A stretch of DNA of 64,000 bases, taken from NCBI GenBank assembly GCA_029250925.1, contig JAQXEH010000049.1, forward strand, positions 1-64,000, written 5' to 3'. Shown one piece after another: positions 16,124-25,064 of the stretch. The translations under genes were made by a program, and so were the position numbers. Numbering within the stretch: the stretch's first letter is position 1; every line of letters begins with the position of its first letter. Under the pieces are notes generated by a model. The model searched no databases. It saw only the letters and a program-made list of their open reading frames with translations, and had not been told where the DNA came from. Source of the DNA: Hellea sp. (GTDB lineage: Bacteria; Pseudomonadota; Alphaproteobacteria; Caulobacterales; Maricaulaceae).

Positions 16124-17965
16124 ATGGAATTGGTTTCGATATCGTCAAGCTGGCAAATGTGGATGACTATGTTGTTTGTATTGGTAGCTGTATATTTATA
16201 TGTAACAGAAAAATACTCAATAGAATCAATATCTGTTGGAATTGTTACAGCATTGATGATATTTTTTCATTTCTTTAAACCTGAGGTTTCTGCTAATTTT
16301 AACAGCACATCTTTATTGTCAGGATTTGCTGCCCCTGCACTGATAACAATAATGGCATTGTTGGTTGTCGGGCAAGGGTTATTCCAAACCGGTGCATTTG
16401 AGGGCCCAATACTACGTATAAACAATGAATTAGATAATTCCCCAAGACGCACCCTATCAATTGTTTTCATATTAGCATTCTCAGTTTCTATGTTTATGAA
16501 CAATACTCCAGTTGTTGTAATGTTTATTCCAATAATATCCGCTATGGCTCTTCGTTTAAGACATTCAACATCCATTTACATGATGCCACTAAGTTTTGTT
16601 TGTATATTAGCGGGTATGACAACCCTTATAGGTTCGTCGACTAACATGTTAGTTAATGATGTTTTAATTCGTTCTACAGATTTATCTTTAAAGTTTTTTA
16701 CTCAATTTCCGTTTGGTATAATTTTGGCCGCAATTGGATCCATCTACATCATAATAGCTGCTCCAATTTTATTACCTAATAAGAGAAAACAAAAAAATAA
16801 AAACCAAGCCTCAGGTCAACAGTACATTGCACAGATAAGAATTACAGAACACCACCCATTAAATACTTCAATACCAATAGCTGGATTATACCCAAAACTT
16901 AAAGATGTAACCGTTAGGATGGTACAACGGGGAGACCAAGTGTTATTACCTCCTTTTGAACATGCATTAAAAGAAAACGATATATTAATTGTAGCGGCCA
17001 CAAGAAAATCATTATCAAATTTACTAACCTCAAGTCCCGAATACCTAAAGGGTATGCTTAATATAACTGGCTTTCAAAAAAATCAAAAAGATGGTGATCA
17101 TAATCAGTCAATAGTTATCAGCGAAGCAGTGATTGCTCCTAGCTCGCGAATGATAGGCAGAAATATTGAACAAATAGGGTTTCGTCGCCAAACTGGCTGC
17201 TTAGTTTTAGGTATTCAAAGACGGTCGAGAATGATCAGAAAAAGTATGCTTGATATAAGACTAGAGGCAGGTGATATATTGCTACTATTTGGGTATGAGT
17301 CAGAAATAAGAGAACTTCGCGACAATAGAGATTTATTACTCTTAGATTGGTCTACGAAAGAACTCCCAGATATAAGGAAATCAATATTAGCGCAGCTAAT
17401 ATTCATTGGAACAGTGGCTTGCGCGGCTACAGGCTTTTTACCCATTGAAATAGCGGCTTTATCGGGGGCAATCGGAATGATAGCTGCAGGTTGCTTGAAT
17501 ATACGCCAAGCTGTTAGAGCACTGGATATGCGAATATTTCTGTTGATTGGCGCAGCATTCGCTATGGGTCTCGCGTTAGAGAAAACAGGTGGAGCTGAGT
17601 ATATAGGGCTGACTGTAGTAAACACATTTCAACCCTATGGAGATCAAATACTTTTAAGCTCTGTGTTTTTAATTATAGCTATTTTAACAAACATTATCTC
17701 CAATAGCGCTGCCGCATTATTGTTTGCTCCAATTGGATTAGCAATTAGCCAGCAAACAGGTATTGATCCAATATCAATAGTTTTAACTGTAATATTCGCA
17801 ACAAATTGCTCTTTTGCTACTCCAATTGCTTATCAAACAAATTTATTAGTCATGGGCCCTGGTCATTATAAATTTTCAGATTTTGCCCTTTTCGGTATCC
17901 CATTAATAATCATTCTATGGCTAAGTTTTAGCCTGCTTTCACCTTATTTTTTACTGTATAAGTAG
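16124..17965 (+). CDS. SLC13/DASS-family permease with two RCK_C (TrkA-C) domains
   Basis: A 613-residue membrane protein. Hydrophobic segments cover residues 1-220 and 420-613, with a soluble insert at about 230-405 holding two TrkA-C-like ligand-binding domains (ending LKENDILIVAA and LEAGDILLLFGY). The repeat signatures MFMNNTPVVVMFIP (about 125-138) and LTNIISNSAAALLFAPI (about 520-536) match the SLC13/CitM ion-transporter fold, whose SNT-type motifs bind Na+ and substrate. Family members carry dicarboxylates, sulfate or similar anions; the substrate here is undetermined. The next gene begins 8 bases later, so bpt is likely co-transcribed. Confidence 0.87.
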   Translation: MELVSISSSWQMWMTMLFVLVAVYLYVTEKYSIESISVGIVTALMIFFHFFKPEVSANFNSTSLLSGFAAPALITIMALLVVGQGLFQTGAFEGPILRINNELDNSPRRTLSIVFILAFSVSMFMNNTPVVVMFIPIISAMALRLRHSTSIYMMPLSFVCILAGMTTLIGSSTNMLVNDVLIRSTDLSLKFFTQFPFGIILAAIGSIYIIIAAPILLPNKRKQKNKNQASGQQYIAQIRITEHHPLNTSIPIAGLYPKLKDVTVRMVQRGDQVLLPPFEHALKENDILIVAATRKSLSNLLTSSPEYLKGMLNITGFQKNQKDGDHNQSIVISEAVIAPSSRMIGRNIEQIGFRRQTGCLVLGIQRRSRMIRKSMLDIRLEAGDILLLFGYESEIRELRDNRDLLLLDWSTKELPDIRKSILAQLIFIGTVACAATGFLPIEIAALSGAIGMIAAGCLNIRQAVRALDMRIFLLIGAAFAMGLALEKTGGAEYIGLTVVNTFQPYGDQILLSSVFLIIAILTNIISNSAAALLFAPIGLAISQQTGIDPISIVLTVIFATNCSFATPIAYQTNLLVMGPGHYKFSDFALFGIPLIIILWLSFSLLSPYFLLYK

Positions 17966-17973
17966 ATATTGTA

Positions 17974-18699
17974 GTGACACATCCGTTTAATCCAAATAAA
18001 ATTCAATTTTTCTTAACTGTGCCAGCTCCTTGTCCATATTTACCTAACTTAATGGAAAGGAAGGTTTTTACTCAACTAGACCCTATAGATGGTCCGATAA
18101 TTAACAACCATTTAACTCAGTTAGGCTTTAGAAGATCGCAAAATGTAATATATAGACCTGCTTGCGAAAATTGTAATTCATGTAAATCACTGCGAATAAG
18201 AGTTACTGATTTTATCACCAGAAAAAGCTTTCGAAGAGTAAATGGTATAAATGCTGATATCAGAGTATCAATTATGCCTCCCATGGCAACAGATGAACAA
18301 TTTGCATTACTTCAACAATATTTAACAACCCGGCATAATGGCGGTGGAATGTCAGATATGGATTTTTCTCGCTATCAAATGATGGTTGAGGAATGTGCAT
18401 CAGAAACTGATGTTATTGAATTTAGGGATACAGATAATAATCTAATAGGTGTTACATTAATCGATAATCTTTTTGATGGTTACTCTATGGTTTATAGTTT
18501 TTATGATACAAGCTTAAAAGCAAGAAGTTTGGGAACTTTCATGATACTAAGTCAAATAAACCGTTGTAAAAATGATGGTTTACCGTACCTATATCTGGGG
18601 TACTGGGTAAAAGGTAGCACGAAAATGCAATATAAATCTCGTTTTCAACCTCATGAATTACTTAGTAAAAATGGTTGGCATGAAGGAGGGAGTACTTAA
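17974..18699 (+). CDS. bpt: Aspartate/glutamate leucyltransferase (arginyl-tRNA-protein transferase family)
   Basis: A 241-residue Bpt/ATE protein that adds leucine (or arginine) from aminoacyl-tRNA to N-terminal Asp/Glu of proteins, marking them for ClpS-ClpAP. Hallmarks are PCPYLPNLMERKVFT (about 18-32), the cysteine cluster CENCNSCKSLRI (about 63-74) and the C-terminal LGYWVKGSTKMQYKSRFQPHELL. It uses a GTG start. Its stop directly adjoins the ATG of the TRAP receptor gene (TAAATG), though functional linkage to transport is not expected. Confidence 0.93.
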   Translation: MTHPFNPNKIQFFLTVPAPCPYLPNLMERKVFTQLDPIDGPIINNHLTQLGFRRSQNVIYRPACENCNSCKSLRIRVTDFITRKSFRRVNGINADIRVSIMPPMATDEQFALLQQYLTTRHNGGGMSDMDFSRYQMMVEECASETDVIEFRDTDNNLIGVTLIDNLFDGYSMVYSFYDTSLKARSLGTFMILSQINRCKNDGLPYLYLGYWVKGSTKMQYKSRFQPHELLSKNGWHEGGST

Positions 18700-19839
18700 A
18701 TGAAAAGACGCCAAATTTTAGGGGCTGTTGCCGCTGTGGCGACTGGAACCACTGTTACAGCCATACTGGGCAATAAGGATAATAAAAAACAAATTATTAA
18801 AAAAGAGTCTAAAGTTTGTATGCCAAATATTTCAAAAGGCGTTAAACGCTTTAGAATGGTTACAACCTGGCCAAAAGATTTTCCCGGGTTAGGCCAAATG
18901 CCCAACCGATTTGCTAAAGCATTAAAAGATATGACTTCAGGATTAATGGAGGTGAAAGTTTATTCAGCTGGTGAACTAGTAGGGGCAATGGAGAGTTTTG
19001 ATGCTACAGCTTCAGGTGCTGCAGACATGTATCATGGTGCTGAATACTATTGGCAAGGTAAGTCTAAAGGCTTTTCATTTTTTACATCCGTTCCAATGGG
19101 AATGACGGCGGCAGAGATAATGGGTTGGATAGATCATGGTGGCGGTCAAAAGCTGTGGGATAACCTCTCAGCAAACTTTAATATAAAACCATTCCAGGCA
19201 GGAAATACAGGTCATCAAACAGGAGGATGGTTTAAGAAAAAAATAAATACTTTAGATGACTTTAAGGGACTTAAGATACGTATGCCAGGTTTAGGCGGTG
19301 AGGTAATAAGACGCCTCGGTGGTGCTGCAGTGCAACTGTCAGGTGGAGAAATCTACCAAGCCCTACAATCAGGCTCTATAGATGCAACAGAATGGGTTGG
19401 ACCCTGGAATGATTATGCTTTTGGTTTCTATCGTGAAGCTCCTTATTATTATGCACCAGGTTTTCATGAGCCAGGTGCATCTTTAGCAGTGGGTATCAAT
19501 CTGGACATATGGAATAACTTATCAGATTCTGAACAGTCTATCATTAGGTATGCTTGCAAATCAGCTAATGATTCAAGTCTTGGTGAATATACTCACGAGA
19601 ACGCAAAAGCATTAGAAATATTAAAAATCAATCATGGCATTTACCCGCGTTACTTCACAGATGAAATCATGAAAGAAATAGGAAAAATTAGTAATGATGT
19701 AGTATTTGAATTAGGAAATTCAGATTCCCAAACAGCTACAATCTATGAATCATACATAAAGGCGCGTAATTCATATAATAAATGGACTGAAATGAGTGAT
19801 GGTCTTTATATCAACGCAAGAAAAATATCAGCTGAATAA
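18700..19839 (+). CDS. TRAP transporter substrate-binding protein, TakP-like (2-oxo-monocarboxylate type)
   Basis: A 379-residue periplasmic TRAP receptor (DctP/DctP2 family). The N terminus MKRRQILGAVAAVATGTTV looks like a Tat signal (twin arginine, then a hydrophobic stretch). The mature part carries MVTTWPKDFPGLG, KVYSAGELVGAMESFDA, AGNTGHQTGGWF, LKIRMPGLGGEV and IDATEWVGPWNDYAFGFY, typical of the subfamily binding 2-oxo acids or similar carboxylates with the conserved arginine in the KIRMPG strand. It is the first gene of a receptor, small permease and large permease operon. Confidence 0.92.
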   Translation: MKRRQILGAVAAVATGTTVTAILGNKDNKKQIIKKESKVCMPNISKGVKRFRMVTTWPKDFPGLGQMPNRFAKALKDMTSGLMEVKVYSAGELVGAMESFDATASGAADMYHGAEYYWQGKSKGFSFFTSVPMGMTAAEIMGWIDHGGGQKLWDNLSANFNIKPFQAGNTGHQTGGWFKKKINTLDDFKGLKIRMPGLGGEVIRRLGGAAVQLSGGEIYQALQSGSIDATEWVGPWNDYAFGFYREAPYYYAPGFHEPGASLAVGINLDIWNNLSDSEQSIIRYACKSANDSSLGEYTHENAKALEILKINHGIYPRYFTDEIMKEIGKISNDVVFELGNSDSQTATIYESYIKARNSYNKWTEMSDGLYINARKISAE

Positions 19840-19840
19840 T

Positions 19841-20530
19841 ATGATAGAGAATGCTGATATAATTTTTATTTTATCTGAAGTATTACAGTTACTTGGGTGG
19901 GTTTTCTTACCCTTACTAACGCTTCCAATTATTTATTTTTTATTTTCTAACAATCAATTCCTTAAGAGTTTATCATTTGGTATAGTCAACATTATAGATA
20001 CTTTAAATTATTACATAGGAGAAATAGTCAAATGGCTTCTACCGTTAATGGTTTTGACTATATCATTTTCAATATTTGCATTATCGATATTCGGTAAAAG
20101 CTGGACTAAACTTTTTGAAACTAGTGAGTATTTTCATGCATCAATTATAATGTTAGGCGCAGCTTCCACTTTATTGGCAGGCAAGCATGTTCGAGTTGAT
20201 ATTTTCTATAGTAAAATGAATAGCATAAGTCGGTCGCTAGTGGAAATTATTGGCTTTTATTCACTTTTACTACCCGTTTGTATAATAATTTTATGGAACT
20301 CTCAATCATTTGTTAGATCTTCATGGATGATACTAGAAGGCTCTTCTGAAATTGATGGTATCAAAGGTGAGTTTTTACTTAAAACTCTAATACCAATCTT
20401 TTCATTGCTCATGATTGCCCAAGGGTTATCTATATCACTGAGGGCAGTTATGCATATTTTCCGACATGAAAAGCCATTATTACCATCGAATTTTGATAAT
20501 ACCTTCATCAATGAAAATAATTACAATTAA
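19841..20530 (+). CDS. TRAP transporter small permease (DctQ family)
   Basis: A 229-residue membrane protein with about five hydrophobic segments. I place the start at the ATG at 19841, one base after the receptor stop; a frame open back to 19796 would overlap the receptor gene. The DctQ pattern is seen in AASTLLAGKHVRVDIFYSKM (about 107-126), the usual conserved core. It partners the 12-helix DctM subunit, whose gene overlaps its stop by 1 base. Confidence 0.9.
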   Translation: MIENADIIFILSEVLQLLGWVFLPLLTLPIIYFLFSNNQFLKSLSFGIVNIIDTLNYYIGEIVKWLLPLMVLTISFSIFALSIFGKSWTKLFETSEYFHASIIMLGAASTLLAGKHVRVDIFYSKMNSISRSLVEIIGFYSLLLPVCIIILWNSQSFVRSSWMILEGSSEIDGIKGEFLLKTLIPIFSLLMIAQGLSISLRAVMHIFRHEKPLLPSNFDNTFINENNYN

Positions 20531-22104
20531 TGGCTGATATTTTAGCTATATCGATGTTTGCTATTACCTGCATCGCACTTATGGGTGGTTACAATGTTGC
20601 CTTTACGTTAAGCGGAGTATCACTTTTATTTGCGTCCATAGGGGTAATAACAGGTGCATTTGAAGTGGAATTCTTACTTTCTCTACCAGGAAGAATTTAC
20701 CCGCTTATAACTAAAGAAATACTGATAGCGGTACCATTATTTGTTTTTATGGGGGTAATGTTAGAAAAATCACGAATTGCAGAAGACCTTCTTGAAGCTA
20801 TGGGCAACCTATTTGGTCCGTTAAGTGGGGGTTTGGGTATTTCTGTTATTTTTGTTGGTGCATTATTAGCCGCATCAACAGGAATAGTCGGAGCAACAGT
20901 TGTCACTATGGGATTGTTATCTTTACCAACTATGTTGAAAAGAAATTACTCCCCTGCATTATCATCTGGGGCTATAGCTGCATCAGGAACATTAGGGCAA
21001 ATAATACCCCCGTCTATAGTTTTGGTGATACTCGGTGACCAGATGAGTAATGCGTATCAAGAAGCACAACGTTCTTTGGGTCTTGAAGGAACTGGTGTTA
21101 TATCTGTTGGTGATTTATTTGCTGGTGCATTAGTTCCTGGCCTCATATTAGTTTTTTTATATGCAACCTACATATTTATAACAGCATATTTTAAACCTAA
21201 TTTAGCACCATCACAATCATGGCCCGAAGGTCCATCTCCATGGGTATTTATAAAACAAACAGTTATAGCAATGCTGCCACCAATATTGCTAATAATAGCT
21301 GTTTTAGGTTCAATACTTTCTGGCTATGCAACTCCAACCCGCGGAGCTGCTTTAGGAGCATTAGGAGCTATATATCTTGCATCTTATAAAACATCTGAAT
21401 CTTGGATATATAAGCTTTCTTCTATTTGTGCCGCAACAAGTTTAGTTTTTTTAATAATTATAGATTTAACAGGAATCGATATTAGGTTTAATCAGACACT
21501 TTGGAGCAAAACTGAAAGCTTTACTCATTTAGTCGGTCTTTCATTTGCTGGTATTGCAATTTTGGCAACATTTTTATCTATGTTTTCACTGATAAAAAGA
21601 AAACATCTGCATGATGTTTCAAGATCTACAATGCAAATAACATGTATGGTGTTTGTAATATTAATAGGCGCAACAGTATTTAGCTTAGTATTCCGTGGAT
21701 TAGGTGGCGACGAATTAGTAAACAATCTATTAGAGTCAGCGCCATTTGGAAAATGGGGTGCATTAGGTTTGGTGATGCTCGTAATGTTTATACTGGGGTT
21801 TTTTCTTGATTTTATCGAAATAACTTTTGTAGTTGTTCCTCTTGTAGCACCCCCACTGCTAGCCACGGGTATGGATCCAATATGGTTAGGTGTATTAATG
21901 GCATTAAACCTACAAACCAGTTTTCTTACTCCACCTTTTGGATTTGCTTTGTTTTATTTAAGGGGAGTTGCTCCAAAAGAAGTTCGCACTGGAGATATTT
22001 ATAGAGGAGTTATTCCATTCATATTTATTCAAATTATTGTTATATTACTCGTGGTAAGCGTTCCAGGCATTGCTACATGGCTACCATCAGCCACATTGAA
22101 GTAG
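20530..22104 (+). CDS. TRAP transporter large permease (DctM family)
   Basis: A 524-residue polytopic protein, longer than a minimal DctM (about 430). Conserved cores are PLFVFMGVMLEKSRIAEDLL (about 72-91), GATVVTMGLLSLPTMLKRNY and ASGTLGQIIPPSIVLVILGD, and near the C terminus FLDFIEITFVVVPLVAPPL with LNLQTSFLTPPFGFALFYLRG. Extra hydrophobic helices in the middle (about 290-390) explain the length and are typical of the large TRAP permeases paired with TakP-like receptors. It runs the Na+-driven transport step. Confidence 0.94.
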   Translation: MADILAISMFAITCIALMGGYNVAFTLSGVSLLFASIGVITGAFEVEFLLSLPGRIYPLITKEILIAVPLFVFMGVMLEKSRIAEDLLEAMGNLFGPLSGGLGISVIFVGALLAASTGIVGATVVTMGLLSLPTMLKRNYSPALSSGAIAASGTLGQIIPPSIVLVILGDQMSNAYQEAQRSLGLEGTGVISVGDLFAGALVPGLILVFLYATYIFITAYFKPNLAPSQSWPEGPSPWVFIKQTVIAMLPPILLIIAVLGSILSGYATPTRGAALGALGAIYLASYKTSESWIYKLSSICAATSLVFLIIIDLTGIDIRFNQTLWSKTESFTHLVGLSFAGIAILATFLSMFSLIKRKHLHDVSRSTMQITCMVFVILIGATVFSLVFRGLGGDELVNNLLESAPFGKWGALGLVMLVMFILGFFLDFIEITFVVVPLVAPPLLATGMDPIWLGVLMALNLQTSFLTPPFGFALFYLRGVAPKEVRTGDIYRGVIPFIFIQIIVILLVVSVPGIATWLPSATLK

Positions 22105-22123
22105 ACATTGAGAAACTCAATGT
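22105..22123 (+). terminator. Short hairpin right after the TRAP operon (weak terminator or attenuator)
   Basis: ACATTGAG, loop AAA, CTCAATGT form a perfect 8-bp stem starting at the base after the dctM stop codon. No clear T-run follows (GTAATGTTAAATAATT), so it may be a partial terminator or an mRNA-stabilising element that separates the TRAP genes from the downstream protease. Confidence 0.45.
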
Positions 22124-22186
22124 GTAATGTTAAATAATTACCTCAAACACCGAACATATACTTTAAAATTTTTGAAAAGATTGAAA

Positions 22187-25063
22187 ATGAGAACTATAAT
22201 TAAATTACTATTACCCGCCTTGATAGTTGGATGTCATGGAGGAAATACAGATATTCTCAGTGACTTACCAGAAGGCGTAACATTAATTGACAGAGTATCA
22301 GCTAAAAACGATGAAATCGTAATACCATTTAATAAGTATGAATTAGATAATGGATTAACAGTAGTGCTCCACAAAGATAACTCTGACCCATTAGTGCACG
22401 TGGATGTAACCTATCATGTAGGATCTGGTAGAGAAGAAATTGGGAAATCAGGATTCGCACATTTTTTTGAGCATATGTTATTTCAAGGGTCAAAAAATGT
22501 TAAAGATGAACAGCATTTTTCTTTAATAACAGAATCTGGTGGCACCCTCAATGGTAGTACAAATTCTGATAGGACTAATTATTATGAAACAGTTCCCTCT
22601 AATCAACTAGAGAAGATGTTGTGGCTTGAGTCAGACCGAATGGGTTATCTACTTAATGGACCCGCTGTAACAGACGAAGCATTCGAAGTTCAGAGAGAAA
22701 CGGTAAAGAATGAACGCGGTCAACGCGTTGATAATCAACCATATGGACTTTTAAGTGAAAGAGTTGATGAAGCGATGTATCCAGAAGGTCATCCTTACAG
22801 TTGGTCTACAATAGGATATTTGGAAGATTTAGACCGCGCTCAAATTGACGATTTAAAACGATTTTTTTTAAAATGGTATGGACCAAACAATGCGACCTTA
22901 ACAATTGGCGGTGATATCAATGAAATTGAAACTTTGGAATGGGTTAAAAAATACTTTAGTCCAATCCCAAGTGGCCCTGAAGTAACAAAGCCTGTGTATA
23001 ATCAAGTAACCATTGATAAAGATAGATACACATCATTAGAAGACAAGAATGCACGAATTCCATTAATTTTTATGTCATGGCCTACTGTCCACGGTAATCA
23101 CCCTGATGAAGCACCTCTTGACGTACTGCAAGATATCATAGGGGGAGGAGAAACATCATTACTGTATAAGAACTTACAAAAACCTGGAATTGCTATCCAG
23201 TCATCTGCGGGTCATCCATGCGGTGAAATATCATGTACTTTCAATATATTTGCACTGGCTAATCCACAACGTAATTTAAACCTAAAAGAAATAGAGATAA
23301 ACATTAGAGATACACTCAGTGAATTTGAAGTACGAGGAGTTAATGATGATGATTTAATACGCGTCAAGTCCAGTATAGTTGCTGGAATGATATACGGATT
23401 AGAAAGCGTAAGTGGTAAGGTTTCTCAACTAGCAGCTTATCAAACCTATCGTTCTGACCCTAACGGCATAACCGGTGATATAAAAAGATATGAAAATGTT
23501 ACAAAAAAAGACGTTTTAAGGGTTTATAATAAATACATTAAAAATAAGCCTTCCGTTATCATGTCTATTGTACCTGAAGGGCAAAAGGTAAAAATTGCAA
23601 GTAGTGATACATGGAAACGCTATGAAAGAAGTATACCAGAGGATAAACCAGCAGAAGAATTCAATTGGGCACCTCCGGAAGATAATTTTGACAGATCAGT
23701 TATACCAAATGCTGGTCCAAATCCCAATGTGAAAACCCCAACTGTTTATACAAGTGACATAAAAGGCATACCACTTATGGGTTCAATTAACAGCGAGGTT
23801 CCGACTACCACCATTAGAATTAGAATTAAATCAGGTCAGTCAAATGAAAGCTTGGATAAACTTGGGCTTGCATCACTAACAGCGACCATGATGAATGAGT
23901 CTACTAAAAAATTGAGTATAGAGGATATATCAAATGAACTAGCAAAATTAGGAGCAAGCTACAGCTGGTCGTCTGGCGATACATATACAATTCTTAATAT
24001 AAGAAGCTTATCTAAAAATGCTGATAAAGCTATAAAATTAGCAATTAACTCACTACTGGAACCTAAGTTCGATGAGAGCGACTTTTTAAGAAATAAGAAC
24101 AATGTTATTCAAAATTTAAAGCAGTCGAAGAAACAACCTAGCAGGACTGCTAGCGAGGTATTTAACAAGCTATTGTACGGTACTAATAACAGCTTTGCTT
24201 ACAGTTCGTCAGGTACCGAAAAGACTGTTCCAGGCATAACTTTAGATGATGTTGTAGATTTCTACACCGCAAACTATTCACCAAAAATTGCAAGTATAGT
24301 TGCAGTTAGTGATCTTGGAAAAACAGAGCTGGTAAAACTATTGGCCCCGCTAAATCAATGGGCAGGAGGTGATGTACTTACCCCTGCGATTAAACCTTTT
24401 CCTGTAATCAATGGTCAAACAGTTTATTTCCTCGATCAGCCTGGAGCACCACAGTCAGAAATTCGCATAGGGCAACGTGCTTTAGCCTATGATGCTAAAG
24501 GTGAGTACTTCAAGGCAGGCATAATGAACTATATGCTAGGAGGAGCTTTTAACTCTCGAATTAACTTAAACTTAAGAGAGGATAAAGGCTATACCTATGG
24601 AGCTCGTTCTTTTTTCAATGGCAATGAACTATATGGTTATTACCGAGCAGGAGCAGGTGTAAGAGCTGACTCAACAGCCGACTCACTTAATGAATTCATG
24701 AAGGAAATGAATGAATACCGAAATAATGGTATAACAGATAATGAGTTAAAATTTACTAAATCTGCTATAGGCCAGAGTGATGCTAGGGCCTATGAAACAC
24801 CAAGTCAGAAACTAGGTTTCTTAAGCAGAATGATGACATATGACTTAGATCCCTCTTTTGTCGATGAGCAAGCTAATATATTAAAAAAAATAGATGTTGC
24901 TGAAATAAATGATCTAGCAAAGAAATATCTAAATACAGATGAAATGGTCACAGTAATAGTTGGAGATAAGAAGAAGTATATGAGTGAAATAAAAGGCTTA
25001 GGTTATTCTGTCATAGAAATTGATGCAGATGGAGCAGCAATTGATATTAATAATACTAATTAA
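22187..25063 (+). CDS. M16-family zinc metalloprotease, two-domain lipoprotein
   Basis: I take the ATG at 22187 (958 residues) because it gives a clean lipoprotein signal, MRTIIKLLLPALIVGC, with lipobox IVGC; an upstream frame from 22127 would bury it. The first M16 half has the inverted zinc motif HFFEH at about 92-96 and the downstream ETVKNERGQ glutamate block. The second half (about 500-930) is the catalytically silent partner, with LNLREDKGYTYGARSFF. Such pitrilysin-like proteins degrade peptides in the periplasm. It is convergent with parC, a single base between them. Confidence 0.9.
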   Translation: MRTIIKLLLPALIVGCHGGNTDILSDLPEGVTLIDRVSAKNDEIVIPFNKYELDNGLTVVLHKDNSDPLVHVDVTYHVGSGREEIGKSGFAHFFEHMLFQGSKNVKDEQHFSLITESGGTLNGSTNSDRTNYYETVPSNQLEKMLWLESDRMGYLLNGPAVTDEAFEVQRETVKNERGQRVDNQPYGLLSERVDEAMYPEGHPYSWSTIGYLEDLDRAQIDDLKRFFLKWYGPNNATLTIGGDINEIETLEWVKKYFSPIPSGPEVTKPVYNQVTIDKDRYTSLEDKNARIPLIFMSWPTVHGNHPDEAPLDVLQDIIGGGETSLLYKNLQKPGIAIQSSAGHPCGEISCTFNIFALANPQRNLNLKEIEINIRDTLSEFEVRGVNDDDLIRVKSSIVAGMIYGLESVSGKVSQLAAYQTYRSDPNGITGDIKRYENVTKKDVLRVYNKYIKNKPSVIMSIVPEGQKVKIASSDTWKRYERSIPEDKPAEEFNWAPPEDNFDRSVIPNAGPNPNVKTPTVYTSDIKGIPLMGSINSEVPTTTIRIRIKSGQSNESLDKLGLASLTATMMNESTKKLSIEDISNELAKLGASYSWSSGDTYTILNIRSLSKNADKAIKLAINSLLEPKFDESDFLRNKNNVIQNLKQSKKQPSRTASEVFNKLLYGTNNSFAYSSSGTEKTVPGITLDDVVDFYTANYSPKIASIVAVSDLGKTELVKLLAPLNQWAGGDVLTPAIKPFPVINGQTVYFLDQPGAPQSEIRIGQRALAYDAKGEYFKAGIMNYMLGGAFNSRINLNLREDKGYTYGARSFFNGNELYGYYRAGAGVRADSTADSLNEFMKEMNEYRNNGITDNELKFTKSAIGQSDARAYETPSQKLGFLSRMMTYDLDPSFVDEQANILKKIDVAEINDLAKKYLNTDEMVTVIVGDKKKYMSEIKGLGYSVIEIDADGAAIDINNTN

Positions 25064-25064
25064 T

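Noticed and set aside
22127-22186. Upstream start for the M16 protease
   Set aside because: The extra 20 basic residues would displace the lipoprotein signal; the inner ATG has the better signal and an AAAAG site.
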